Source: a bacterium (GTDB lineage Bacteria > CAIWAD01). From it: DNA of 64,000 bases. This document shows, piece by piece, positions 50,200-59,158 of this stretch (position 1 is the first letter of the stretch; every line of letters begins with the position of its first letter). The position numbers and the translations under genes are program-made. The stretch covers positions 1-64,000 of the forward strand of contig JAUIFJ010000014.1 in NCBI GenBank assembly GCA_030429345.1. Direction: 5' to 3'. The notes under the pieces are model-generated. The model was not told the origin of the DNA. It made no database searches and saw nothing but the letters and a program-made list of their open reading frames with translations.

Positions 50200-53100
50200 A
50201 TGAGCCTGCGGTGCTCCATTTTACGGCCGCTTTGCCCGGTCCTCTTCTTCTGGCTGTTTGTCGGCGTCCTTCGGGCGGATCCGGCCCGCCAGCTCTTTCC
50301 CCCTGCCTGGCTGGACGCGGACCCCCCCCGTCCCTCATCCACCCGTGATACCCAGATCCTCGCGCGCTGGGGAGAGGGGCGCTGTGATCTGCTGGCCAGC
50401 GACAGTCTCTACGCCTGCCTGCGCAATGGCAGCCTGCTCCAGATCCACGACATCCGCTTTGCCCTGCCGGATCCCTCGAACCTGCTCTGGCAGGGGGCCT
50501 TTCCGGTGGAGGAGGCGAGCCAGATCCTGCTGCTGGATCACCGCTTGTGGATCGCCGCGGGCCCCGAAGGGCTGGTTCACCTGGATCCGGCGGATCCGCA
50601 GGATGTGGAACACATCGATCTCGAGGCCTGGCGGCTTTTCGTCTGCCAGCAGCTGCTGGGCGTGCTCGATCCTGCCGGCCTGACCCTGCTCGACCCGAGT
50701 GACACGACGGATCCGGAATTCGTCGGCGAACTGGACCTCTTCCAGAGCCACTATGATGCTGCCTGCGATGGCCGCTGGCTCTACCTGGCGGCGGGTTCCT
50801 TCGATCTACGGATCATCGATCTGGTAAACCCCGCAACACCCTTCGTCGTGCGCAGCCAGGCATTTCCGGGCGGCCTGTATACGCTCGGGCTGGGCGACAG
50901 CCTGCTCTTCGCCAGCAGTTCCAGCCAGGTCACCGGCATCCTGGGGCTGGACCGTTCGCGGCCGGATTCCCTGAGCCTGCTGGGCAACACGAGCTTCGGC
51001 ATCGCCCAGGACCTGGTTGTTCTCGAACAGTCGCTGCTGGCGGCCGGTGGGAGCGACGGCCTGAGTCACATTCCGCTGGATGCCGCGGGAGCACCCCTGG
51101 CCGCGGAAGACCTTGCCGTCGACGAGGGAGCCTGGCGCATCACGGGGATTCCGGGCAACCGCCTGCTGGGCGGCATGGATCACGGCCTGCGGAGCTGGCA
51201 GGCCCTGGCGCCGCCCTTCGCGCCTCAGCATCTGCAGACCCTGCAGACCGGAGGCAGGCCGCTGGCGGCCGGGGATTTGGGCGAATACAGCTGGCTGCTG
51301 GACGAAGTCTACGGCCTGCGCCTCCTGCAGCAACAGGGGACGGACCTGCGCAGCCTTTCCGTCTACGGACAAGGGGGGGACTGGCTGGGTGCCCGCATGC
51401 GCCTGGGCGAAGTGGTGCTCTATGGGGAAGAAGGCCTGGTCCGCCTGCGGGAAACGGCAGGTGCCTGGGAGGAGTTCGCCGTCTACGAGAGCGACTCTCC
51501 CGTGGGAAACCTGGCCGTGCTGGGCGCGGATCTCGTCCTCGAGAATACGGAGGGCACCCTGTTCCTGCTGCGTCCCGAGGCCGACGGCGGCTTCGCCCTC
51601 TTGCAGTCCCTTCCTCGAGAGGACACGGCCGAAGCATTGCTGGGCGGGGAGACCAGCCTCTGGCGCGTCGCTGCAGGCGAATTGCAGGTCTTCGCCCTTG
51701 AATCGGAGACCCTGGCGCTTTCACAGGCGCTTCCGCTCCCCGACTACCAGGACCTGACTCGCAACGGCAACACGCTCTTCCTGCAGCAGGCCAACGGCGT
51801 CCAACAGGTATACCGTGTCACGGAGGGCGATCTTCTGCCGCACCTGGAGCAGCCGACCATCGCGCCGGCGGGTCCGGCCCTGGCGGATGGCGCCTTCCTG
51901 CATGTCGCCGATGACCTGGGCGTGTATACGCTGCGCTGGCTCGAGGGCCTGCCGGGCCCCCTGTCGCCGCTATCCGGCAGCGCGGGCTTCCTGCCCCTGG
52001 CGAGCACCGGCAGGCATCTCTACCTGGCCAGCCCTGCCCGCGGCCTGCTGCTGGCCGAGAACCTGGAGGCCAACCGGGCTCCCGTGATCCAGGCGCCGGC
52101 GACGCTTGTCCTGGCGGAGGACAGCCTGTCGATGTGGAACACGGCGGGCTGGGCCTCGGACCCGGAGGGCCATGCCTGGAGCCTGGAGGTCCTTCCGCAT
52201 GCGTGGATCACGGCAGAGACCTCTGCAGGCCAGCTGCTGCTGCAGGCACACGAGGACCGCTGGGGAAGCGGCGAGCTGTGGCTTGCCGTGAACGACTGGG
52301 AGCCGGACGGGCGCCGGCTGCAGGCCCTGGTCGTCCAGGTGCAGCCGAGAGCGGACGCCCCCCGCCCCGTAGAGCCCCTGCCGGAGATTTCGCTGCTGGA
52401 GGATGCCGACCCCCTGTCCCTGGCGCTGGATTCCCTGTTCACGGATGTGGATGGCGAGCCTTTGGTGTACGAGGCTCTCATTCCGGCCGCGCTGGATCTG
52501 GAGATCTCCGATGGCACGGGACTGCTGTCAGTGGCGCCCGACAGCAACGGCGTCTACACGCTGGAGCTCATCGCGCGGGATCCTGGCGGCCTCGAGGCCC
52601 AGGCAGGAATCCAGGTCTTTGTCGAGGCGGTGCCCGATTGTCCTCGTCTGCTGGCCGGCAGCGCGGAGGGCAGCGAGGACCAGGAGCTGGTGCTGCCGGC
52701 CTTCGGGCAACGGCTGAGCGATGCGGATGGAGAGATTCCCTGGCTCTGCTCGCTGCGGGATACGAGTGGAATCGAACTGGCGTGGAACCTGGCGGCGGAC
52801 ACGCTGCGCCTGCAGCCTCCGGCAGACGCCAACGGCGCCTTGCCGCTGCTGGCCTGCATCGACGATGGTCTGTGCCAGGTCACGGACACCCTGTGGCTCG
52901 ACCTGCAGGCGGTCAACGACTGTCCGCAGCCCTGCAGGCGCCAGCCGCGTTTGAGCACCGTCGAGGACACCCTGCTTCCGCGGGACATGCTGCATGAGTT
53001 CGCCCGCAGCGCGGGCTGTGATGCAGATGGGGATTCCCTGCAGGTCCTGCAGCTGGAGCCCCTGGGCCCCGGTTTCGACTGGGTGCAGCTGGAGGGCGCC

Positions 53101-53805
53101 TGGTTCCTGCAGCCTCCGGACAACTTCAACGGCAGCACCCTGCTTTTCGCGCGGCTCTCCGACGACCAGTGCGAGCTGGAGCTGGAACTGGGGCTGGACT
53201 ACCGCCCGAGGGCGGACTCGCTACAGGTGGAGTACTTGGTTCCCTGCGGGCGGGTAGACGCATACGAGGCCATCGACAGCCTGGCTGTGCGGCTGTATCA
53301 CCCGGACCGCGACGAGGCGCTGGTGCGTTGGGTGCGCAACGGCGCGATCCTCTGCGAGCAGCAGGTCGAGGGCCTGCGCCAGGGCTGGGTCCATGTGCCG
53401 CTATGCCTGATCGCGCCCTTCTCCGGGTCCGAGATGCTGCACGCGGAGATCCTGCAGGACGGCGTGATCCACAACGAGAACGGCCAGGACTGCCAGTGGC
53501 TGCTGCCCCTGGTGGGGGTGGAGGAAGAGCCGGCTCTGCCTGGGCGACTGGTTCTTGCCGCCCCCTTTCCGAATCCCTTCAATCCGCGGCTGCAGCTGCG
53601 TTTCGGCCTGCCCCGGCCGGAGCTGGTGTGTCTGCAGGTCTACAATCTGCTGGGGGAGCGGGTCGCGGAGATCGAGAACGGCCTGCTGGAAGCGGGCTGG
53701 CACACGCGAAGCTGGCATGCTGCGGGCCTGGCCGGCGGACTGTACCTGGTTCGGCTGCAGGCCGGAGAGGAGCGGGAAGTCCGCCGCGTGCTTCTGCTGG
53801 AATAG
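50200..53805 (+). CDS. Large secreted protein: propeller-like repeats, Ig/cadherin-like domains, FlgD-type sorting tail
   Basis: A 1201-residue protein with signal peptide (LCPVLFFWLFVGVLRA). Residues about 40-620 hold LVIVD-like repeats (LRIIDLVNPATPFVV, GLTLLDPSDTTDPEFV) that probably form one or two propellers. Residues about 628-1000 contain tandem Ig/cadherin-like modules with the recurrent xx-I-x-L-x-ED opening (VLAEDSLSMWN, SLLEDADPL, STVEDTLLP). The end, AAPFPNPFNPRLQLRF to RRVLLLE, is the surface-sorting module. No catalytic motif is visible, so adhesion or scaffold roles are likely. It is convergent with the cytochrome gene, eight bases apart. Confidence 0.85.
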   Translation: MSLRCSILRPLCPVLFFWLFVGVLRADPARQLFPPAWLDADPPRPSSTRDTQILARWGEGRCDLLASDSLYACLRNGSLLQIHDIRFALPDPSNLLWQGAFPVEEASQILLLDHRLWIAAGPEGLVHLDPADPQDVEHIDLEAWRLFVCQQLLGVLDPAGLTLLDPSDTTDPEFVGELDLFQSHYDAACDGRWLYLAAGSFDLRIIDLVNPATPFVVRSQAFPGGLYTLGLGDSLLFASSSSQVTGILGLDRSRPDSLSLLGNTSFGIAQDLVVLEQSLLAAGGSDGLSHIPLDAAGAPLAAEDLAVDEGAWRITGIPGNRLLGGMDHGLRSWQALAPPFAPQHLQTLQTGGRPLAAGDLGEYSWLLDEVYGLRLLQQQGTDLRSLSVYGQGGDWLGARMRLGEVVLYGEEGLVRLRETAGAWEEFAVYESDSPVGNLAVLGADLVLENTEGTLFLLRPEADGGFALLQSLPREDTAEALLGGETSLWRVAAGELQVFALESETLALSQALPLPDYQDLTRNGNTLFLQQANGVQQVYRVTEGDLLPHLEQPTIAPAGPALADGAFLHVADDLGVYTLRWLEGLPGPLSPLSGSAGFLPLASTGRHLYLASPARGLLLAENLEANRAPVIQAPATLVLAEDSLSMWNTAGWASDPEGHAWSLEVLPHAWITAETSAGQLLLQAHEDRWGSGELWLAVNDWEPDGRRLQALVVQVQPRADAPRPVEPLPEISLLEDADPLSLALDSLFTDVDGEPLVYEALIPAALDLEISDGTGLLSVAPDSNGVYTLELIARDPGGLEAQAGIQVFVEAVPDCPRLLAGSAEGSEDQELVLPAFGQRLSDADGEIPWLCSLRDTSGIELAWNLAADTLRLQPPADANGALPLLACIDDGLCQVTDTLWLDLQAVNDCPQPCRRQPRLSTVEDTLLPRDMLHEFARSAGCDADGDSLQVLQLEPLGPGFDWVQLEGAWFLQPPDNFNGSTLLFARLSDDQCELELELGLDYRPRADSLQVEYLVPCGRVDAYEAIDSLAVRLYHPDRDEALVRWVRNGAILCEQQVEGLRQGWVHVPLCLIAPFSGSEMLHAEILQDGVIHNENGQDCQWLLPLVGVEEEPALPGRLVLAAPFPNPFNPRLQLRFGLPRPELVCLQVYNLLGERVAEIENGLLEAGWHTRSWHAAGLAGGLYLVRLQAGEEREVRRVLLLE

Positions 53806-53812
53806 GACGGTT

Positions 53813-55714
53813 CTAGCGCAGGAGCGTGACGCGCCGGCTGACCTGTTCGCCGCCGGCCAGGGCCTGCAGCATGTAGACGCCGCTGGCCAGTTCCGCCTCC
53901 CCGTCCTGCAGCAGCAGTTCATGCCTTCCCGCCGGCAAGGGACCCTCATGGAGCACACGCGCCAGCTGTCCCTGCAGGTTGAAGAGGCGCACACTGACCG
54001 GTCCCGCCGCCGGCAACTGCAGCCGGAACACGAGACGGCTGTTGAAGGGGTTCGGCCGCAGGGCCTCCAGGCGCAGCCCGGAAGGGTGCCATTCCTTTTC
54101 GCCGATGGAGGTCCGCTGCCACTCGGCGCGCCTCATCTCGACGGGATCGTTGCCCTGTGCGTCATAGTAGTCCAGGAAGGCCTGGATGCTCTCCGCCTCG
54201 AAACCCTCCAGGTGCGAGACCAGTGCCGGCGTCAGGCTCCGGTAGAGCAGGCGCGCTTCCACCCGTTGTGTCACGCCGGGCAGCTGTACGTGCAGGCGAT
54301 CCCTGCCGCCGCCCTCGGCGCCGAACTCGTCGCGGTTGAAATCCGGATCCTGCAGGGCCTGGCCGAAGATGGCCGTGTGCTCGTAGTCCGCATGACTTGC
54401 CAGGAAGCCCGCGGGTGGAATGCGGTTGTCTTTCAGGTAGACCGCGCCGCTGTGCAGGCTCTGTGTCACCTGCCCCTGGGCATCCCCCATGATCGCCTCG
54501 TAGACGGCGACATCCCCCTCCTCGAGAAGCCAGTCGTGGTGAGGCTCGTAGCCCTCGTCCAGCCCGACAATCTGCCCCTGCGCATCCAGCGCTCCGGACT
54601 CGAAGACCAGCTCGCCGCCTTCGCCCCAGGCGCGAAGGTGCAGCCAGATGCGCCGCATCGGAATGCCGGTCGGCACCTTGTGTCCGCAGGCGTTGAACAG
54701 GTCCAGGTGCAGGTGCAGGAAATCGCCCGCCTCTTCCAGCTCGCCTTCCAGGCTGATCGCGCTGTGCAGCATCTCGCGGGTCCACTGGATGGTGCGGTCG
54801 AAGTCCTCGTCCGTGGCATAGGAGCCGATGCTCTCGCGGTGATCGCGCAGCAGTTCCAGCATCCACGCGTTGCCGCCGACGAACTGGTGGATCCAGAAGG
54901 GCTCCCGGGGGTTCCAGTAGTTGAGCGGCATGCGCGAGATGTCGTGCGGCATCAGCGAGGTCGGCATGTGGCAGTCCTGGCACTGCGTGTCCGTGCCGGG
55001 ATACTCGCTGTTTCTCCACTCCAGGTAGGGGGTCTGCTCCGGGAAGCGGGCGATCACGGCGCCGGTCTCGTCGTAGGTGTCGGTGAACAGCGTGTGACAG
55101 GTCGCGCAGAGCGCGCTGTCGTCCACGTGGGGCGAATGCACGGGCATGAAGCCCACATCCTGCTGCATCACGCGGGCCAGGGGGTTGGGGTAGGGACCGT
55201 AGACCAGGTGTTCGTCGTTGATCAGGAAGCCGCCGTTGAAGCTCTCGTCCTGGCCCAAGTTGTCCGGAAGGATCTGGTGACACACCGTGCAGCTGACGCC
55301 GTCGGTGCCCACCCAGTGCTCATCGAGCATCTCCATGCGCACGTAGCCCGTCGTATCCGCGTGGAACTCCTCGTGCAGCATGGGCGCGTGACACCGAATG
55401 CAGCTGTCCTCGATCTCCTCGAGCCGGGTCGGATGGGCCAGGCCCTCGGCGGCCACCATGGCACGCCACAACGGGTCCATCGACGAATGGGCCATCAGCG
55501 AGGACTGCCAGGTGCTGCCCGGGGAGATCTCCTGGCCGTCCTGGATCATGTGGTTCCCGTGCAGTGTGTTCTGCTGCGTCTGGTGGCAGAAGGCGCACAT
55601 GCCGCTTCCCGCGAAGCTCTCCGTGACGCCGAAAGGAAGGGTGAACTGGGCGAGTGCCAGTGCGGGAGCGATCAGCTGAAGAACAAGCAGCGCCGCAGAG
55701 AACCGCGCGTTCAT
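53813..55714 (-). CDS. Secreted pentaheme cytochrome c-type protein with FlgD-type sorting tail
   Basis: A 633-residue protein with signal peptide (AALLVLQLIAPALALAQ). Five CxxCH sites are present: CAFCH, CIRCH, CTVCH, CATCH and CQDCH, all in the first 260 residues, with extra histidines (HGNHM, HSPH, MPHD) as distal ligands. The middle region, LHLHLDLFNACGHKVPTGIP, is typical of cytochrome c554/multiheme families. The last 80 residues (LEALRPNPFNSRLVFRL to SRRVTLLR) are a FlgD-like sorting module. This predicts a cytochrome displayed outside the outer membrane. ATG 55714 overlaps the panD stop by four bases. Confidence 0.9.
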   Translation of the reverse strand: MNARFSAALLVLQLIAPALALAQFTLPFGVTESFAGSGMCAFCHQTQQNTLHGNHMIQDGQEISPGSTWQSSLMAHSSMDPLWRAMVAAEGLAHPTRLEEIEDSCIRCHAPMLHEEFHADTTGYVRMEMLDEHWVGTDGVSCTVCHQILPDNLGQDESFNGGFLINDEHLVYGPYPNPLARVMQQDVGFMPVHSPHVDDSALCATCHTLFTDTYDETGAVIARFPEQTPYLEWRNSEYPGTDTQCQDCHMPTSLMPHDISRMPLNYWNPREPFWIHQFVGGNAWMLELLRDHRESIGSYATDEDFDRTIQWTREMLHSAISLEGELEEAGDFLHLHLDLFNACGHKVPTGIPMRRIWLHLRAWGEGGELVFESGALDAQGQIVGLDEGYEPHHDWLLEEGDVAVYEAIMGDAQGQVTQSLHSGAVYLKDNRIPPAGFLASHADYEHTAIFGQALQDPDFNRDEFGAEGGGRDRLHVQLPGVTQRVEARLLYRSLTPALVSHLEGFEAESIQAFLDYYDAQGNDPVEMRRAEWQRTSIGEKEWHPSGLRLEALRPNPFNSRLVFRLQLPAAGPVSVRLFNLQGQLARVLHEGPLPAGRHELLLQDGEAELASGVYMLQALAGGEQVSRRVTLLR

Positions 55715-56076
55715 GCACCGAGCTCGGCGAAGCATTCTTTCTCGCTGACGGATTCGTTGCGGCTGTTGAGGAAGAGGAGAGTGGGCTCGATCTCGCCCTG
55801 GGTCTGCACGTACTGGACCAGCACGATGCGATCGCCGACTTCGCAGAGCCGGGCCGAGGGACCCTTGACCTGGACCTCGCCGGGTCCGCCGTAGAGCACA
55901 TAAGTCGTGTAGCGGGCGCCGCTGTTGAAATTGTAGATCTCGACCACATCGTACTGGCGCAGGCCGGCCTGATCGCAGAGTTCGCGCGGCAGGACGATCG
56001 AGCCCGAATAATAGAGCTCTTTCTGGGTGACGCTGAGACCGTGAAGCTTGGTCTTCAGTACTTGGCGGCTTTCCAT
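55711..56076 (-). CDS. panD: Aspartate 1-decarboxylase PanD
   Basis: A 121-residue pyruvoyl enzyme that makes beta-alanine for pantothenate and CoA. KTKLHGLSVTQKELYYSGSI contains the Gly-Ser self-cleavage site (serine becomes the pyruvoyl group) and the active-site lysine. NFNSGARYTTYVLYGG holds the conserved Arg, Thr and Tyr, and CEVGDRIVLVQYVQ the C-terminal strand. Start 56076 is used because MESRQVLKTKLHG aligns with the usual N-terminus; a longer frame upstream adds 31 residues of no similarity. It is directly coupled to a multiheme cytochrome gene, an unusual partner. Confidence 0.9.
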   Translation of the reverse strand: MESRQVLKTKLHGLSVTQKELYYSGSIVLPRELCDQAGLRQYDVVEIYNFNSGARYTTYVLYGGPGEVQVKGPSARLCEVGDRIVLVQYVQTQGEIEPTLLFLNSRNESVSEKECFAELGA

Positions 56077-56293
56077 GCGGCGAATCCTGGTTGATCTCGA
56101 GTGAACCCGTCTTATTAGCAAATTCCTTTCGCAGCTCAAACACGCCGTTTTTGTTTGCCTTCCGCACAAAGTCCCGCTCTGTCAAAGCCCGAGTTGGTTC
56201 CCCCCTTGTCATTTCACTAACATTTGCGCCGTTTGCCGCATGCGCGGCGGACCTACGAGTCTGAATCAGCAGAAAACATAGACGAGGAGAACC

Positions 56294-57103
56294 ATGAAGC
56301 GTATCCTGATGACCGTTCTTGCACTGACCTGCCTGAGTCTGGGCACCAACGCCGAGGACAAGGCCTGGAGCAATACCGCCGACCTGAGCATGACCATGAC
56401 CAGCGGCAACTCTGAAACCGAGAATCTTTCCCTGAGCAACAAGTACAAGCGCAAGTGGGATAAGATCGAATTGAGCTTTCTGGCCAAAGCTGTTCGGGCG
56501 GAGGCGACGAAAACCGTCTATGCGAATGTCAATGGCTCCTTGATGGAGACCAGCTCTACGGAGCCCACCGCGGAAAGCTACCAGTTGGGGCTGAAGACGA
56601 AGGGCAAGCTGATCGGCGATTTCCAGTGGTACCTGAATACGGGCTGGTTCCAGGACGAGCTGGCCGGTATCGATACGCGAATCAATATCGGTGGCGGTTT
56701 CGGATACACGCTCATCGACAATGACAGCCACAAACTGGCTTCCGAGTTCGGTTTCGAATTCACGGATGAGACTCCGGTGATCGGCGAGAGCGACTCCTTC
56801 GGCAGCCTGCGAGGCTTCCTGGATTATGAGCGGCCGCTCAGCCAATCCGCGAAGTTCACGGCGGATGCGGAGATTCTGTCCAACATGGACAACAGCGACG
56901 ACTTGAGGTCCAACCTGAATTTCGGGCTGACCTCGAACATCAATACGATGCTGGCTCTCAAGCTGGGCTACAGCATCAAGTATGATGGCGATCCGATCAA
57001 GGAAGAGCTCAGCGACGCGAACAACGCCGCCGCGCCGGTTGTGATCCGCGAATACGACAAGACGGACACGGTTCTTTCCATGTCCCTCGTCCTGAACATG
57101 TAA
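56294..57103 (+). CDS. DUF481 (YdiY-like) outer membrane beta-barrel protein
   Basis: A 269-residue protein with signal peptide (MKRILMTVLALTCLSLGTNA). It begins WSNTADLSMTMTSGNSETENLSLSNKYK (cited in part), the typical DUF481 opening with the GNS-x-T motif, and continues with alternating strands of a small barrel to LSMSLVLNM. Such proteins sit in the outer membrane; function is poorly known, with salt-stress induction reported for YdiY relatives. GAGGAGAACC precedes the ATG. It is 48 bases before an MscS channel, which fits an osmotic theme. Confidence 0.87.
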   Translation: MKRILMTVLALTCLSLGTNAEDKAWSNTADLSMTMTSGNSETENLSLSNKYKRKWDKIELSFLAKAVRAEATKTVYANVNGSLMETSSTEPTAESYQLGLKTKGKLIGDFQWYLNTGWFQDELAGIDTRINIGGGFGYTLIDNDSHKLASEFGFEFTDETPVIGESDSFGSLRGFLDYERPLSQSAKFTADAEILSNMDNSDDLRSNLNFGLTSNINTMLALKLGYSIKYDGDPIKEELSDANNAAAPVVIREYDKTDTVLSMSLVLNM

Positions 57104-57151
57104 TTACGCTCTCCGCTCCGGCGGAAGCAGCACAGCATCGATGAGGAAGAA

Positions 57152-57976
57152 ATGACAGAGAAAATCAACGAACTGATCCCCCTGCTGACCGAGTACGGCA
57201 TTCGCGTGCTCGGCGTGATCCTGCTGCTGATCGTGGCCAAGATGGTCGCCGGCTGGACGAAGAACGTCGCCTACAAGTCCTTCAGCAAGGGCAACCTGGA
57301 CGAGACCCTGTCCATGTTCCTGGCGAAAATGCTGGGCAACCTTGTGCTGCTCGTCGCTGTGCTGGCCGTGCTTGGCATCTTCGGCATTCAGACCACCAGC
57401 TTCGCCGCCGTGATCGCCGCTGCCGGTCTTGCCGTCGGTCTGGCCTTCCAGGGGACTCTGGGCAATTTCGCCGCCGGCATCATGCTGCTGGTCTTCCGTC
57501 CCTTCAAGGTCGGCGATGTGGTCAGTGTCTCGGGCACGACGGGCAAGGTCGTCGAGATCGGTCTCTTCGTGACCAGCTTCGATACGCCCGACAATCGCCG
57601 CATCATCATGGGCAACGGCAGCATCGCCGGCAGCACCATCGAGAACATCACCTTCCACGACACGCGCCGTGTCGATGTGGCCGTCGGAGTGGAGTACGGC
57701 GCGGACCTGAAGCAGGTGCGCGAGGTGCTCGAGACACTGGTCAAGGACGTGGCCGAGAGCAAGGGCCTGACGGATCCCGCTCCCGTGGTCTATCACACGG
57801 AGCTGGCGGACAGCTCGGTCAACTACGCCCTGCGCGTCTGGGCCAAAACGCCCGATTACTGGGCCGTGCGCGAAATGCTGACCACCGAAGTCAAGCTGCG
57901 CCTCGACGCCGCCGGCATCGGCATTCCCTTCCCGCAGCTCGACCTGCACGTGGTGGAGAATGTCAGCGCTTCCTAG
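57152..57976 (+). CDS. MscS-family mechanosensitive ion channel
   Basis: A 274-residue channel. Three N-terminal hydrophobic segments end in the pore helix TSFAAVIAAAGLAVGLAFQGTLGNFAAGIM (cited in part), with the Gly/Ala packing of E. coli MscS TM3. FRPFKVGDVVSVSGTTGKVVEIGLF is the beta domain, and PNGS-equivalent IMGNGSIAGSTIENIT the signature loop. It opens on membrane tension to release solutes. ATG 57152 follows GAGGAAGAA. A terminator-like hairpin follows the stop. Confidence 0.95.
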   Translation: MTEKINELIPLLTEYGIRVLGVILLLIVAKMVAGWTKNVAYKSFSKGNLDETLSMFLAKMLGNLVLLVAVLAVLGIFGIQTTSFAAVIAAAGLAVGLAFQGTLGNFAAGIMLLVFRPFKVGDVVSVSGTTGKVVEIGLFVTSFDTPDNRRIIMGNGSIAGSTIENITFHDTRRVDVAVGVEYGADLKQVREVLETLVKDVAESKGLTDPAPVVYHTELADSSVNYALRVWAKTPDYWAVREMLTTEVKLRLDAAGIGIPFPQLDLHVVENVSAS

Positions 57977-58000
57977 CGCCTGGACAGATCGCCTGTATCG

Positions 58001-58036
58001 GGCCGGTATCCGAAAGGGTACCGGCCTTTCTCTTTT
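58001..58036 (+). terminator. Rho-independent terminator after mscS
   Basis: GGCCGGTATCC (58001-58011) pairs with GGGTACCGGCC (58016-58026) with one mismatch-like wobble and loop GAAA, followed by TTTCTCTTTT. Confidence 0.9.
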
Positions 58037-58108
58037 CATACATTCGAGGGCGTCGTTTCCCGGAGGACCGATCACGGCGCTCCGCCGCAAGCCGAATCGA
58101 GGCCGACT

Positions 58109-59158
58109 CTGACACACGCCGAACTGCTCGACACGCTCGCAGAAGTAAAGTTCTTCCCCCGGGGGGCGGAGCTGGAGCCCCTGTCGCCGGGCGGAGGAAG
58201 CCGGCGCTACTACCGCCTGCGGGGATCCGGCGAAGCGCGCCTGCTTTGCCTGCAGCCCAGCCCGCAGCATGCCGGCGGCCCGCTGGACGAGAACCGCAGC
58301 TTCCTCTACATGGCCCGCCTGCTCGAAGAGCGCCTTGACTGTGCTCCGCGCGTCTACGCCCACCGCTTCTTCGGCAAGACCGGCGGCCCCGGAGCCTTCC
58401 TGCTGGAGGACCTGGGGAGTACCGACCTGCGAGCGCTTGTGCGACAGACGCCCCACGAGGACGGCCTGCTCGACCTGGGGCGGCAGGCGGTCGAGCTGCT
58501 GCTGCGCCTGCAGCAGGAACTGGCCCCGCCCGTCTTCGACGCGGCGCGCTGCCATTCCCGTGCCTGGGATGCCGGCCTGCTGCTCGAGGAGGAATCCGGT
58601 CCCTGGCGCGAAGCGCTGCTCAAGGATCGCCTGGCCCTGGACCTGGATCACGAGACCCTGCGCAGGGAGTGCGAGGACCTGGCTCGCCGCAGCGATCGCC
58701 TGCCCCGGAAGCATTTCATCCACCGCGATTTCCAGTCCAGCAATCTCATGCATCGGGACGGGCGATTCTGCCTGATCGACTTCCAGGGCGCAAGGCTCGG
58801 CCCCTTGTGCTACGATCTCTGCAGCCTGGTCTACGATCCCTACACGGCCCTGCCGCCGGAGGTGCGGCTGGGCATGATCGAGGAATACCAGGAACTTGGC
58901 GCCGCCTTCCACGGTCTGAGCCTGGAGGAACTGCAGGCCCAGTGCGCCCTTGTGGGCAGCCAGCGGCTGATGCAGGCCCAGGCGGCCTACCTGCGCATTC
59001 ATGCCGCGCAGGGCGATCCCGCCTGGCTGTCCTACCTGCGCCCGGCCGCGTCGGCCCTGCGCCAGCTCTGCGAGCACGAAGTCATGCAGGACTATCCCGT
59101 GCTGGGCGAGGCGGCCTGGCAGGCCTGGGATCATCTGAACCGCGGGGTGGGCCTGTGA
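58109..59158 (+). CDS. AmgK-like anomeric amino-sugar kinase (APH/COG3178-type phosphotransferase)
   Basis: The protein kinase-like APH fold is clear: the N-terminal ATP-loop LEPLSPGGGSRRYYRLRG, GAFLLEDLGSTDL as hinge, HRDFQSSNLMHRDG as catalytic loop and LIDFQGARLGPLCYDLCSLV as metal-binding motif. The DFQGARxGPxxYDLxSL form is diagnostic of the COG3178 family, which includes AmgK, the kinase that makes MurNAc/GlcNAc 1-phosphate in wall recycling. The start is uncertain: sequence similarity requires translation from at least base 58140, no ATG/GTG/TTG fits, and CTG 58109 is the best candidate; ATG 58310 would cut off the ATP loop. Its stop overlaps murG (GTGA). Confidence 0.82.
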   Translation: MTHAELLDTLAEVKFFPRGAELEPLSPGGGSRRYYRLRGSGEARLLCLQPSPQHAGGPLDENRSFLYMARLLEERLDCAPRVYAHRFFGKTGGPGAFLLEDLGSTDLRALVRQTPHEDGLLDLGRQAVELLLRLQQELAPPVFDAARCHSRAWDAGLLLEEESGPWREALLKDRLALDLDHETLRRECEDLARRSDRLPRKHFIHRDFQSSNLMHRDGRFCLIDFQGARLGPLCYDLCSLVYDPYTALPPEVRLGMIEEYQELGAAFHGLSLEELQAQCALVGSQRLMQAQAAYLRIHAAQGDPAWLSYLRPAASALRQLCEHEVMQDYPVLGEAAWQAWDHLNRGVGL

